A stretch of 64,000 bases of DNA from contig NZ_AQQV01000002.1 in the NCBI RefSeq assembly GCF_002088235.1, positions 1-64,000 on the forward strand, given 5' to 3'. The notes below the pieces were generated by a model. The model saw only the letters and a list, made by a program, of their open reading frames with translations, did no database searches and was not told where the DNA came from. A program made the translations under genes and the position numbers. This DNA comes from Oceanococcus atlanticus. GTDB lineage: Bacteria > Pseudomonadota > Gammaproteobacteria > Nevskiales > Oceanococcaceae. Shown here piece after piece: positions 25,500 through 34,291 of the stretch; within the stretch, counting starts at the first letter, position 1; the number at the start of each line of letters is the position of its first letter.

Positions 25500-27125
25500 T
25501 CAAGCCGCTTTGGTTAGGGTGTTATCGCGTTCGTCGTAATACGCCAAAATTGCGCGTGCACACATTTCTCCGATCATCATGCAAGGCGCGTTGGTGTTTC
25601 CACCGATCAGCGTGGGCATGATGGAAGCGTCCGCGACGCGTAAACCATCGAGACCACGAACCCGAAGTTGAGGATCAACGACGGCCATATCGTCAACACC
25701 CATTTTGCAGGTTCCCACTGGGTGATAAATCGTTTCGGCACGCGCACGAATATCGGCCATTAGGGAATCGTCACTGATGCAGTCGCGTCCGGGCGCCACT
25801 TCCCCACCATTGATTTTTGCCAATGCCGGCATATTCAGAATCTTTCGCGCCAGCTTGACGCCCTGAATCAGTTCTTCTGCATCATCAGGATGGCTGAGAT
25901 AGTTGGGCGAAATACGAGGATGATCCTGCGGGTTGGCTGAGTGCAATCCTATGCTGCCACGGCTCTTGGGGCGCAATTGGCAAACGTGCAACGTTGCACC
26001 ATAACCCGGGACAAGCTGGCGGCCGTGATCCCTGAGATAGGTCGGGAGAAAATGAAACTGCAATTCTGGTCGCGGCGATTCAGCATTCAGTTTGGCGAAC
26101 CCTCCGGTTTCAGAAACATTGCTGGACAATAACCCCCCACGTCCGGCAAGAAAGTCGTATAGCCCTCGCATAGCCTGGGGCACAAATCCAAGTGCCAGGC
26201 CAATCGCTTGATGACTGTCATCGGCGATCATCACGGTCATATCAAGGTGATCTTGCAGATTTTGCCCGACACCCGACAGTTCATGAAGAACCGGCACCCC
26301 GGCCCGACTGAGCTCATCGGGGTCGCCGATGCCCGACAGTTGTAGTAACTGTGGTGAGTTTACTGCCCCGCCGCAAAGGATGACTTCCCGGCGGCATTCG
26401 ATCTGATGTGGCGTTCGTCCGACAACCAAATCCACACCAACAGCTCGCCCTCCCTCCAACCGCACCCGGCTTGCCTGCGCGCCGGTTAAAATCGTCAGAT
26501 TCCTTCGGTTTTCAGCCCGCCCCAAAAACGCGCGGGCCGAACTCCAGCGACGACCGTTTTTCTGTGTGACCTGGAAATAACCAGCCCCCTCTTGCTCGGC
26601 CCCGTTGAAATCATCATTAGGCGGCAGCCCGGCTTCACACGCAGCATCGACAAAAGCCCGAGACAGGGGGTTCTTGTACATGCCATCGGCAACGTTCAAT
26701 GCGCCACCGACACCATGAAACTCACTGATACCTCGCTCGTTATTTTCTTGTTCTTTAAAGATTTCTAACAGCCGGTGACTTTCCCAACCTTCACAGCCAA
26801 GATCCGCCCATTCGTCATAGTCCGCCCGATGTCCACGAATGTAGACCATGGCGTTGATCGAGCTCGACCCACCGAGCGTTTTGCCGCGCGGCCAAAACAA
26901 CCGTCTATTGTTTAATTCTGCCTCGGGCTCTGTTTCATAACACCAGTTATAAGTCGGACGCCCAATTAAGCCCACAAGCCCTAGTGGAGTATGTATTAAT
27001 GGACTTTTGTCAGGTGGCCCCGCTTCAAGCAAACAAACCGTCGTGTTCCCATCCGCACTGAGCTTCTCAGCAACCACACAGCCAGCGGAGCCGGCGCCAA
27101 CAACGATATAGTCATAGGTATTCAT
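25500..27125 (-). CDS. GMC-family alcohol dehydrogenase (AlkJ/choline dehydrogenase-like)
   Basis: The flavoprotein of 541 residues would oxidise primary alcohols to aldehydes at the membrane. It shows the FAD motif VVGAGSAGCVVAEKL, RGKTLGGSSSINAMVYIRGH, GAVNSPQLLQLSGIG, the catalytic His in YHPVGTCKMG and the Asn of TLIGGNTNAP. Closest type is AlkJ. It lies between the outer-membrane protein gene (15 bases upstream) and the acyl-CoA ligase, so alcohol to acid to CoA ester is a coherent series (the aldehyde step is not encoded nearby). ATG at 27125 has GGAG upstream. Confidence 0.87.
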   Translation of the reverse strand: MNTYDYIVVGAGSAGCVVAEKLSADGNTTVCLLEAGPPDKSPLIHTPLGLVGLIGRPTYNWCYETEPEAELNNRRLFWPRGKTLGGSSSINAMVYIRGHRADYDEWADLGCEGWESHRLLEIFKEQENNERGISEFHGVGGALNVADGMYKNPLSRAFVDAACEAGLPPNDDFNGAEQEGAGYFQVTQKNGRRWSSARAFLGRAENRRNLTILTGAQASRVRLEGGRAVGVDLVVGRTPHQIECRREVILCGGAVNSPQLLQLSGIGDPDELSRAGVPVLHELSGVGQNLQDHLDMTVMIADDSHQAIGLALGFVPQAMRGLYDFLAGRGGLLSSNVSETGGFAKLNAESPRPELQFHFLPTYLRDHGRQLVPGYGATLHVCQLRPKSRGSIGLHSANPQDHPRISPNYLSHPDDAEELIQGVKLARKILNMPALAKINGGEVAPGRDCISDDSLMADIRARAETIYHPVGTCKMGVDDMAVVDPQLRVRGLDGLRVADASIMPTLIGGNTNAPCMMIGEMCARAILAYYDERDNTLTKAA

Positions 27126-27140
27126 CACTTCGCTCCGTCC

Positions 27141-27922
27141 CTAAACCGCGCAACCCAGCATGTCGACTTCGGCACCTGACGGAGTACCAGGACAGGCGTC
27201 CATGAGGTTTTCGACGCCATCACCATCAAGGTCAGGATTGCTCGTTGCTGGCACTACGTTGATATCCGCGTCATCCGGTGCGTCTTCGACTTCTGGTGCA
27301 ACACCAAATGGAACAATGAATCCAAGCTGAGCGGTGGCCTCATTGAACGAGTTGGTCTGCGCGACCGTCTCCGAACGCCCACTGTGCATATCCGCCCGAA
27401 AGCCAATCTCCGCACGCAAGAACAAATCACAAATTCCTAATGAGAACGGTCCAGCCGCGTACCCTGCCCCCAGGCTCCACAGCACAGATTCATGTCCTAC
27501 GGAATCTATTCCATCCGATTCATATTCGCCGTAACCCAACCCGAGGTAACCGTAGAGGTTCCCCATATTTGGGTAGACCACGGCTCTAATGCCCAATGAT
27601 TCAAGTTTGCCGTCATCGGCATTCGAACCTGCTTCAGCCGAATATTGGTCGAGTTGCAAGAACCCCTCGACCCCGAACTGTTCATTTATCTGCCAACCCG
27701 AGCCAAGCGAAAAACCGGTTGCGGTCTCATCGAGGTTTCTAGCGTTGTCGGTTTGAATTCCAGTCCCCATCGCCGTCATATAGAAACGCGAGACCAATTC
27801 GAGAGGCACGGAATTTTTGCTTCCACCTCCGTCCTCTGCGTAACAGATTCCGGGCATAAGCAGCGTCAAACCCACTGTTGCCCATACAACGAAATAATCA
27901 ATCTTAGCTACGCCTGTGTTCA
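27141..27922 (-). CDS. Outer-membrane beta-barrel protein with a calcium-type repeat, no OmpA domain
   Basis: The product of about 260 residues has a signal peptide, an OmpA-like eight-stranded barrel and a short C-terminal thrombospondin-3-like segment (DPDLDGDGVENLMDACPGTP). It ends at GCAV just where the peptidoglycan-binding OmpA domain normally begins. It is the first gene of the six-gene operon; its start MNTGVAKIDY at 27922 follows GGAGAC. The long frame to 27962 includes a region that is duplicated at 28189-28282, so the shorter start is preferred. Possibly a porin for hydrophobic substrates. Confidence 0.7.
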
Positions 27923-27998
27923 TCTGTGTCTCCAAGTGGGCAGCGATTTGTGTATCGCGCATAGTGACGCTATGTGCTAATGTTAGTCAACACATAGC
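27905..27998. repeat. 94-base direct repeat, copy A (original start region)
   Basis: This copy covers the first codons of the outer-membrane protein gene, its ribosome binding site and upstream region. It includes TTGACT-like promoter sequence on the minus strand and the dyad ATAG-TGACG-CTAT at 27961-27973. The same sequence, diverged at about a fifth of positions, recurs 284 bases to the right. Confidence 0.85.
27961..27973. promoter_or_regulatory. ATAG-N5-CTAT dyad, copy A
   Basis: ATAGTGACGCTAT is one of the shared dyads of the block. It overlaps the predicted -10 region (TTGACT, 17-18 bases, CACTAT) of the operon that starts with the outer-membrane protein gene. Confidence 0.6.
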
Positions 27999-28005
27999 AA
28001 CCCTG

Positions 28006-28188
28006 AAATACTCATAACTCATTGATATATTATGTTTTTCACTCCTTCACATGCATCCTGAGCTGCAAGAAAATGGCTTAGATGTTGGCAGCAATTGAGC
28101 AACTTGTGGCGGACGGTTCCGGTCATGGAAGCTGGCGACCGACTCTCGCGGTATGAGTGACGCTAAAAAAGAATAATTCAGGGCTGAC
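28006..28188. other. Spacer between the two direct repeats
   Basis: No gene or RNA is recognised here. It is AT-rich and noncoding, about 180 bases. Confidence 0.5.
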
Positions 28189-28282
28189 TAGCTACACCTG
28201 TGTTCATTTGTGTCTCCAAGTGGGCGGAGAGCTGTATATTGTGTTTAGTGTCGCTATATACTAGTATTAGTCAACACATAGC
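28189..28282. repeat. 94-base direct repeat, copy B (now upstream of the thioesterase operon)
   Basis: Same length and orientation as copy A, including a remnant of the first seven codons (MNTGV-type) and the ribosome binding site, but no gene follows on the minus strand. It carries TTAG-TGTCG-CTAT at 28245-28257. On the plus strand TTGTGT and TAGTAT 17 bases apart could serve the thioesterase operon, so a duplicated regulatory region seems to have been reused in the other direction. Confidence 0.75.
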
Positions 28283-28305
28283 GGATAAACAGATTGGTAT
28301 TTGAT

Positions 28306-28797
28306 GTGAAAATCGAACAGATAGTCGAAAAGCCTAAGTCGATACGGAACATTGCCGAAGAGTTTTGCAACTCGGTGCCACACAATCTGGACTTAGGGCT
28401 AAAAATTTTGCCAAGCCAGAATAATGAAGGCCGCATACAACTCACACCGACCGCCTCCCTTGTGGGAGACCCCTCAACTGGGCAAATATTCAATAGCGTT
28501 CTGTTATCAATGGCAGACGCATGCGCCGGACTCACGACCTATCTGAATATCAAAGAACCCATGCCGATTGCGACACTCGATTTGCGCATGGACTATTTAT
28601 ACCCGGCTCCCGGTGATCAGACGATATTGTGCGTTGGCTCCTGTCTGCGCATGACACGGGAAATCGCCTTTATACGTTGCATGATTACGACAGAACGAGA
28701 TGCCGAGCCAATAGCCATCGGCAACGCCGTTTTTATGCTAGGAACTTCACGACGAACTGAAATGCCTGTTGATAGAGGAGCACACAATGCCAATTGA
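28306..28797 (+). CDS. PaaI-type hot-dog thioesterase, first of a pair
   Basis: The product of about 163 residues has a PaaI-like hot-dog fold: FNSVLLSMADACAGLTTYL is the helix that carries the catalytic acid, then PIATLDLRMDYLYPA and IAFIRCMITT. It starts at GTG 28306, or TTG 28294; no clear ribosome binding site. It probably hydrolyses a CoA thioester. It is the first gene of a six-gene operon and has a paralogue at 40460-40945. Confidence 0.78.
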   Translation: MKIEQIVEKPKSIRNIAEEFCNSVPHNLDLGLKILPSQNNEGRIQLTPTASLVGDPSTGQIFNSVLLSMADACAGLTTYLNIKEPMPIATLDLRMDYLYPAPGDQTILCVGSCLRMTREIAFIRCMITTERDAEPIAIGNAVFMLGTSRRTEMPVDRGAHNAN

Positions 28798-29236
28798 TCA
28801 TTCAGGCGGGTGCGATATGAAAAATCGCGAACGGTATCAGGAGTGGCAAGGACAACTGGACCGCATTCCGTATGCGCAGCACCTCAACCTGACGGCCGAG
28901 TTGCATCAACAGATGCCATGCGTATTCATGCCATTTGAAGAGCGATTAGTCGGCAATATGCTGCTTCCCGCCATTCATGGAGGAGCAATCGGTGCGTTAA
29001 TGGAAATAACTGCAATTGTCGCTTGTTCTGCGACGACCAACGCGATGCGCATGCCTAAATTGATCGACTCGACGTCTGACTACCTGCGAAGTAGTAAAAC
29101 TGAAAATACATGGGCATCCGCAGAGTTAATACGCCAAGGTCGACGTGTCATGGCGGTCAGAACAACAGCATGGCAGAGCAATCGAGATCGACCAGTCGCT
29201 ACTGGTCGCATGCACTTACTCACACAATTGACATAG
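28787..29236 (+). CDS. PaaI-type hot-dog thioesterase, second of a pair
   Basis: The product of about 149 residues has LLPAIHGGAIGALMEITAIVA (the helix of the hot-dog with HGG) and LIDSTSDYLRSSKTENTWASAELIRQGRR. It overlaps the previous gene and has GAGGAG at good distance from the ATG at 28787. The two neighbouring hot-dog proteins are different and may form a heteromer. The paralogue is at 40942-41433 and the gene order is the same there. Confidence 0.78.
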   Translation: MPIDHSGGCDMKNRERYQEWQGQLDRIPYAQHLNLTAELHQQMPCVFMPFEERLVGNMLLPAIHGGAIGALMEITAIVACSATTNAMRMPKLIDSTSDYLRSSKTENTWASAELIRQGRRVMAVRTTAWQSNRDRPVATGRMHLLTQLT

Positions 29237-29240
29237 CTGC

Positions 29241-30254
29241 GTGAATTTCCAAAAAAGCACATTTCAACTTTGGGATGGACCGGACCTCAATATATGGTCA
29301 AACACGATTGACGCCGCCCTGCCCAACCTCCATTTTGCCCACGCCACGGGCTTTTCCGCGTTAACCTATCTTGAACTATTCCGCCGCCTGGAAGGTAAGG
29401 TGAATATCGATGCATGGGACATGCGCGGACATGGAATCAACCGGCATCTTGCTACGAATGATCTGGCACTCGGTTGGGAGACATATTATCGAGATCTGTC
29501 GTCCTACCTCTACAATCTGAAAGAACCGACTTGGCTGGTGGGTCACTCCATTGGTGCAACGACCAGTTTGGCTGCCGCAACCCGACTCCCTGAGAAAGTC
29601 AATGGCTTGATCCTCTGTGACCCTGTCTTGCTACCGTTGAAGGATCGGCTCATGCTCCGCCTAGCCAAATGGACTCGTCGATCCCAATCCTTCGGACTTG
29701 CTCTCAGTGCCAAGCGCCGCCGACGCCAATTCGGTTCTCATGCTGAGGCGTTGCAAAACTTTCGGGCCAAGCAAGCGTTTCGTTCCTGGCCCGATCAGTG
29801 GCTAGACGATTACGTAACATTCGCCTTCCATGAGACCAAAGCGGGACACGAGATTTCTTGCCCCCCCGACTGGGAAGCGCAGACCTTCGGGCACACCGAA
29901 GATTTACCTTGGCGCCACGTTAGCGATGTTGGCAAGCCACTAATTATCCTGGCAGGTGAACACGGTTCAACATTTCCACACAGCGAACACAAGCGCTTAA
30001 TGCATCGGGTCCGGCATAGCAACATTCACGTTTTGCCACAGACCAGTCATTTCTTGCCCATGGAAAGGCCAGATGAAGTTGCCAATGTGATTTTGTCCGC
30101 CATCCAAAACGAACACGTTCATTATCCTTCGACCCCTAGCCGCCACCAAATCCCTGGCACCCTCCCGTCAACGGCCCGGCGTTCGAGCGTCCTTCGCTAC
30201 ACCGCCGCGAAGTTAAAATCATCATTCGACTTATCTGCCCGCAAACACCGATAA
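29241..30254 (+). CDS. Alpha/beta hydrolase
   Basis: The 337-residue hydrolase has HATGFSALTYLEL, WDMRGHG, the nucleophile motif GHSIGAT and a final His in TSHFLPMERP; the acid is probably Asp in LILCDPV or Glu in LAGEHGS. It has an extended basic C-terminal tail after residue 295. It follows the thioesterase pair within a few bases. It is paralogous to the frameshifted hydrolase at 44106-45034 (shared WDMRGHG, GWETYY, GHSIGATTS and HFLPMERP). Likely substrate: an ester or thioester of a hydrophobic acid. Confidence 0.8.
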   Translation: MNFQKSTFQLWDGPDLNIWSNTIDAALPNLHFAHATGFSALTYLELFRRLEGKVNIDAWDMRGHGINRHLATNDLALGWETYYRDLSSYLYNLKEPTWLVGHSIGATTSLAAATRLPEKVNGLILCDPVLLPLKDRLMLRLAKWTRRSQSFGLALSAKRRRRQFGSHAEALQNFRAKQAFRSWPDQWLDDYVTFAFHETKAGHEISCPPDWEAQTFGHTEDLPWRHVSDVGKPLIILAGEHGSTFPHSEHKRLMHRVRHSNIHVLPQTSHFLPMERPDEVANVILSAIQNEHVHYPSTPSRHQIPGTLPSTARRSSVLRYTAAKLKSSFDLSARKHR

Positions 30255-30287
30255 CATGTGCTGCTGCAGTCCAAAAGGAGCTGAACT

Positions 30288-31829
30288 ATGTTGAAGCCGC
30301 TTTCGGGCCGATTAATCGGAATAATCATACTCGGCAGCCTGTTTAGTATCGTCGTCGCCTTGGCACTATTTTTTCGGCAAGAAACCAGGCCGCCCGCTCT
30401 CGCAGACACCATCGAATCCCCGTGCCCCGAAGCGGAAACTCCAGACCAATGGCGCCTTGCACAAACGATTGAGGGGATCGCTATCGAAGCGGACCCGTCC
30501 TGTCATCCCGACGATCCGCACTTGGTTGCAGCCTCCGTACTGGGCACCAACCACTCAATCGCCTCCTTAATGCAAACACGCCTTGCACGAGATGCCATCG
30601 TTAAAGGCCGAGATCTAGATTCTGATGGAGATCCGGATGAAATTGAAATTCGTCTGGAGGTTACGGAATTGAATGGCCATTCAGCCGACCTGGAAACCCC
30701 TGCACTTCAATTTCAAATCGCGCCGGGTATATATCCGGGCTTGTGGGTTTTTTCGCCCAAAACACGCGGCATGGCGACCACTGATTTTCTCAGTAATAAA
30801 GCCCACGCGGTGTTGCGTTTGCCATCTCCGGTCATTCGTGTGGAACAAGGGGATGAAGTCACAATCATTCTGGAGAACAGTCACTACTTCCCTCATACCA
30901 TTCACTTACATGGCATCGATCATCCATTTCTGCAATCCGATGGCAGCGGTAATGATGGCGTGCCCATGGTGAGCGAGATGCCGGTTCTGCCTGGGCAGGC
31001 TAAACGCTATCGACTGGCACCACGCCATCCTGGCACCTTTTTCTATCACTGCCACGTGCAACCTCAGACACACATCTTGATGGGCTTAGCCGGCATGATC
31101 GTTGTGGAGAAAAACCAGCCCAATAATCGCTTACAAACTCTAAACATTGGCGCCGGACGTGTTCGCCATCGCTCCGCAGCTTCACGCGAGAGCTACGACC
31201 GAGAGTTTGATCTTCACTATCAGGAAATGGATCACCGCCTCCATAGTTTGATTCAGGAAACCGACCAGCCTGCCCTACTCGCCAAGCGTATGAATCGCGA
31301 ATACAAGATTGCAGAGCGAACCCCCAATTATTATCTCGTCAATGGCCGTTCGTTCCCCCTCAGTTTGCGTGAATCTTTGGTCGTTGTCGCACCCAATGAA
31401 CGCATAAAACTACGGGTGCTTAATTCAGGTGCGAGCACTAATTATCTGCACCCTCATGGCCACAAACCCACCGTCACACATCTCGATGGTGTGCCACTTG
31501 ACCAACCCATCACCAGAGATGTGATTGCAATTGGCCCCGCTCAAAGAGTCGACTTAGATCTCATCACCGCTGACGATGGCCGACATAGTTACGGACAGGG
31601 TGTGTGGCTGATGCACGACCACCACGAACCCGCCGTCACAACCAACGGTATTAATCCGGGGGGTGACGTTTCAATGATTGTCTATGAAAGCCACCTTCAA
31701 TCCAATGGGATGCCCAAAACCCACGGTAGCCTTGAGATGTTCTTTGACCCAGCCTACTACCGCGGAGAGATCCCGGTGTGGGGGAAATTACTACCCCATC
31801 TGTATGGCGATGAAAACACTCAACACTAA
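30288..31829 (+). CDS. Multicopper oxidase with membrane anchor or signal
   Basis: The 513-residue product starts with a hydrophobic segment (residues 9-29), so it is exported. Copper motifs are HTIHLHG (His206, His208), FFYHCHVQPQTHILMGLAG (His254, Cys255, His256, His262), LHPHGHKP and LMHDHHEPAV. The Cys-His pattern differs from laccase (five rather than three residues between HCH and the last His), nearer to two-domain or nitrite-reductase-like oxidases. AAAAGGAG precedes the ATG. Its place after the thioesterase-hydrolase genes and beside two copper-type periplasmic proteins suggests copper handling for the monooxygenase. Confidence 0.82.
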   Translation: MLKPLSGRLIGIIILGSLFSIVVALALFFRQETRPPALADTIESPCPEAETPDQWRLAQTIEGIAIEADPSCHPDDPHLVAASVLGTNHSIASLMQTRLARDAIVKGRDLDSDGDPDEIEIRLEVTELNGHSADLETPALQFQIAPGIYPGLWVFSPKTRGMATTDFLSNKAHAVLRLPSPVIRVEQGDEVTIILENSHYFPHTIHLHGIDHPFLQSDGSGNDGVPMVSEMPVLPGQAKRYRLAPRHPGTFFYHCHVQPQTHILMGLAGMIVVEKNQPNNRLQTLNIGAGRVRHRSAASRESYDREFDLHYQEMDHRLHSLIQETDQPALLAKRMNREYKIAERTPNYYLVNGRSFPLSLRESLVVVAPNERIKLRVLNSGASTNYLHPHGHKPTVTHLDGVPLDQPITRDVIAIGPAQRVDLDLITADDGRHSYGQGVWLMHDHHEPAVTTNGINPGGDVSMIVYESHLQSNGMPKTHGSLEMFFDPAYYRGEIPVWGKLLPHLYGDENTQH

Positions 31830-31842
31830 TGGATAACGCCTT

Positions 31843-32274
31843 ATGAGAAGCAATCAATTTCTTCTTTTTTTGCTGGCTATTACAATCAGCAACACCGCTC
31901 TACCCGCCTCATCGACAACAACGTCGCATCCACACTCGGCTGGTGAGGATCAGGCGAGCATACGCGCCCCCGAAGGATTATCCATTGAGATCCTTAAGCC
32001 CACCACATTAAGCCGTTGGACAGCCGGGCAAAAATATACGATCGAGGTGAAAACCTCAGGACTAGACACCGCAGGCGATCATTGGCACCTCTATCTCGAT
32101 GGGCAACTTAAAGCGATGGTTGGTGGCGGGCGAACCCGCTATCAACTTACGGTTCCAGCGGACATCGAACCGGGCCATCACGAGATCAAAGTAACGATCT
32201 CAAATGCCGCCCACGAAGAGTACGACCTCGCCGATCTTCGAAAAGTTGAAATTCTTCGCAGCTCTCCACAGTGA
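31843..32274 (+). CDS. Small periplasmic protein with His-rich strands, function unknown
   Basis: The 143-residue protein has a signal peptide (cleaved near residue 22), a His-Pro-His-Ser start of the mature chain, and a beta-rich domain containing GDHWHLYLDG and GHHEIKVTISNAAHEEYDL. The histidines placed on strands suggest metal binding. It sits between a multicopper oxidase and a cupredoxin (13 bases after the first, 4-base overlap with the second). Candidate copper chaperone, by inference only. Confidence 0.6.
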   Translation: MRSNQFLLFLLAITISNTALPASSTTTSHPHSAGEDQASIRAPEGLSIEILKPTTLSRWTAGQKYTIEVKTSGLDTAGDHWHLYLDGQLKAMVGGGRTRYQLTVPADIEPGHHEIKVTISNAAHEEYDLADLRKVEILRSSPQ

Positions 32275-32975
32275 TCACTGGTGCTCACACCTCCCCCGCC
32301 CCACTTCTGAAATCATCCATCTGGCGTCATAGCAAGTCTAAGACGGTGGTTTGCTTGCTACTCGGCATGCTCGCTGATTTGGCATTCGCCGGAGAGGGGG
32401 TTGGGCATCGTATGGTCTGGGACGACAACGGTATGGTGATGGGGGAAAACACCGGCGATAGTCTGCCCCATGGTTGCTCAGCGATTTCTACTGATGTAGA
32501 AATTGTTGTGGACGTTGGCCGGCAATGGGCAAGACCCGGACGCGTGTTCGGTTACAACCGCAACGAATGGCGGGTCCCTGCATGCAGTCGAGTTTCAGTG
32601 GTGCTGCACAATCATGATCAAATCCGTCATATGTGGATGCTGCATGGTTTGCCCCATTATTTGTACTACCGCGGGATGTTTCACCTCGAGGCCGAAGGTG
32701 GACGGACGATGCGAGGAACCTTCATCGCTCCCAGTGGCAATCAAACCTTTCTAGTGCATTGCGATATGGCTCAACACACGGAGAAAGGCCTAAAAGCTCA
32801 ATTCATAGTGGGCGCAGGCGGCCAGGACATGCCCAATATTGATTTACCTCGCCCTAGTATGCGCTCCTTCCTGCAGCGGCGTTTGAGTCCAACTTCTTCA
32901 GAAAACTATGCTGACAAGACAAGCAATGACCTGCCTTATTTTCCACCGGCCTGTCTTAATGAATCAAGCAAATAA
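32271..32975 (+). CDS. Periplasmic cupredoxin-domain protein
   Basis: The 234-residue product has a signal peptide after a long N-terminal region (hydrophobic at about 26-40) and a cupredoxin domain with HNHDQIRHMWMLHG and FLVHCDMAQHTEKGL. The His, the Cys (VHC), the His five residues later and a nearby Met fit a type-1 copper site. It starts with GTG overlapping the previous stop. The 3' end lies directly beside the terminal repeat of IS-B, and the last 40 residues look disordered, so the natural C-terminus may have been changed by the insertion. Confidence 0.7.
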   Translation: MITGAHTSPAPLLKSSIWRHSKSKTVVCLLLGMLADLAFAGEGVGHRMVWDDNGMVMGENTGDSLPHGCSAISTDVEIVVDVGRQWARPGRVFGYNRNEWRVPACSRVSVVLHNHDQIRHMWMLHGLPHYLYYRGMFHLEAEGGRTMRGTFIAPSGNQTFLVHCDMAQHTEKGLKAQFIVGAGGQDMPNIDLPRPSMRSFLQRRLSPTSSENYADKTSNDLPYFPPACLNESSK

Positions 32976-33026
32976 CTGAACCGCCCCGGGATTCCCGGAG
33001 ACTCCAAACCTTGAGAGGATGGAGTC

Positions 33027-33347
33027 ATGAGCAAGCAAGTGAGGTACTCGCCGGAGGTGCGGGAGCGGGGAGTTCGGCTGGTGCTGGATCATCAGCATGA
33101 GCACGGGTCGCAGTGGGCGGCGATCCAGTCGATAGCCCCGAAACTGGGTTGCACAGCGGAGACGTTGCGCAAGTGGGTTCGGAAAGCTGAGCGTTCCCAA
33201 GGTTTGCGACCTGTTGGCACAGACGCCGAGCGTGAGCGGGTCAAAGAGCTGGAACGGGAGAATCGTGAGCTCCGCCGCGCGAACGAGATTCTGCGTAAGG
33301 CTTCCGCGTATTTTGCCCAGGCGGAGCTCGACCGCCGCGGGAAGTGA
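33027..33347 (+). CDS. IS3-family transposase OrfA of IS-B
   Basis: The 106-residue product has a helix-turn-helix (VRYSPEVRERGVRLVLDHQ; GCTAETLRKWVRKAE) and a leucine-zipper tail (ELERENRELRRANEILRKAS). Its stop overlaps the orfB start. It looks intact. Confidence 0.87.
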   Translation: MSKQVRYSPEVRERGVRLVLDHQHEHGSQWAAIQSIAPKLGCTAETLRKWVRKAERSQGLRPVGTDAERERVKELERENRELRRANEILRKASAYFAQAELDRRGK

Positions 33348-34252
33348 TGGTGAGGTCCATCGACGATCATCGCCAGGAGTACGGAGTCGAGCCGATCTGC
33401 CGGGTGCTGCCGATTGCTCCGTCCACCTACTACGCGCACAAGGCGCGCGAAGCGGCGCCGGAAACAGCGCCACCTCGCGTGCAGCAGGACGAGACCCTAA
33501 AGGTGGAGATCCAACGAGTCTGGGACGAAAACTTCCGGGTGTACGGCGTGCGAAAGGTCTGGCGTCAGCTTCGGCGCGAGGGCTTCGATGTGGCCCGCTG
33601 CACCGTTGCGCGCCTGATGCGGGATCTGGGCTTGCGCGGGGCCGTACGCGGCCGGACGACCTTCACGACCATCGTCGACAAGGATCTCGACCGGGCGGCC
33701 GACAAAGTCAATCGTGACTTCACGGCGTCCCGCCCGAATGCCCTGTGGGTCTCGGACCTGACCTATGTGGCAACCTGGTCCGGGTTCGCCTACGTGGCCT
33801 TCGTTGTGGATGTCTTCTCCCGGATGATCGTCGGCTGGCGTGTATCGAATTCGCTGAAAAGCGATCTGGCTCTGGACGCCCTGGAGCAGGCGCTCTACTG
33901 CCGCGGGCTGAATCAGAACGGGCAGCTGATTCATCACAGCGACCGCGGCGTGCAGTACCTGTCGATCCGATACACAGATCGGCTGCGCGAAGCCGGGATC
34001 GAGCCCTCCGTCGGCAGCGTCGGAGACTCGTACGACAACGCCCTGGCCGAGACGATTAACGGTTTGTACAAAACCGAACTGATCCGTCCTGGTGGCCCGT
34101 GGCGCACAGTGGACGATGTCGAGATCGCCACGCTGGAATGGGTCGACTGGTTCAACAACCGCCGCATCATGGAATCGATCGACAACGTGCCGCCGGTCGA
34201 ATTCGAAGTGGCATACTACGAGCAACTGGAGGGTCAGGCGAAGGCCGCCTGA
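33344..34252 (+). CDS. IS3-family transposase OrfB of IS-B
   Basis: The 302-residue DDE integrase has WVSDLTYVATWSG (Asp), HHSDRGVQYLS (Asp) and DSYDNALAETINGLYKTEL (Glu), all in order, preceded by the HTH_21-like RRLRREGFDVARCTVARLM-type region. It looks complete; this IS is probably the only intact one in the window. Confidence 0.88.
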   Translation: MMVRSIDDHRQEYGVEPICRVLPIAPSTYYAHKAREAAPETAPPRVQQDETLKVEIQRVWDENFRVYGVRKVWRQLRREGFDVARCTVARLMRDLGLRGAVRGRTTFTTIVDKDLDRAADKVNRDFTASRPNALWVSDLTYVATWSGFAYVAFVVDVFSRMIVGWRVSNSLKSDLALDALEQALYCRGLNQNGQLIHHSDRGVQYLSIRYTDRLREAGIEPSVGSVGDSYDNALAETINGLYKTELIRPGGPWRTVDDVEIATLEWVDWFNNRRIMESIDNVPPVEFEVAYYEQLEGQAKAA

Positions 34253-34291
34253 CTCAAGCAAATCAGTCTCCGATTTACCCGGGGCGATTCA

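Larger units (their letters stand above)
32977..34291 (+). mobile_element. Complete IS3-family insertion sequence, IS-B
   Basis: The element of 1315 bases begins TGAACCGCCCCGGGATTCCC and ends with the imperfect inverted copy TGAATCGCCCCGGG. It contains orfA and orfB. No clear target duplication is found: the left flank is the stop of the cupredoxin gene, the right flank is part of another IS (IS-C). Confidence 0.88.
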
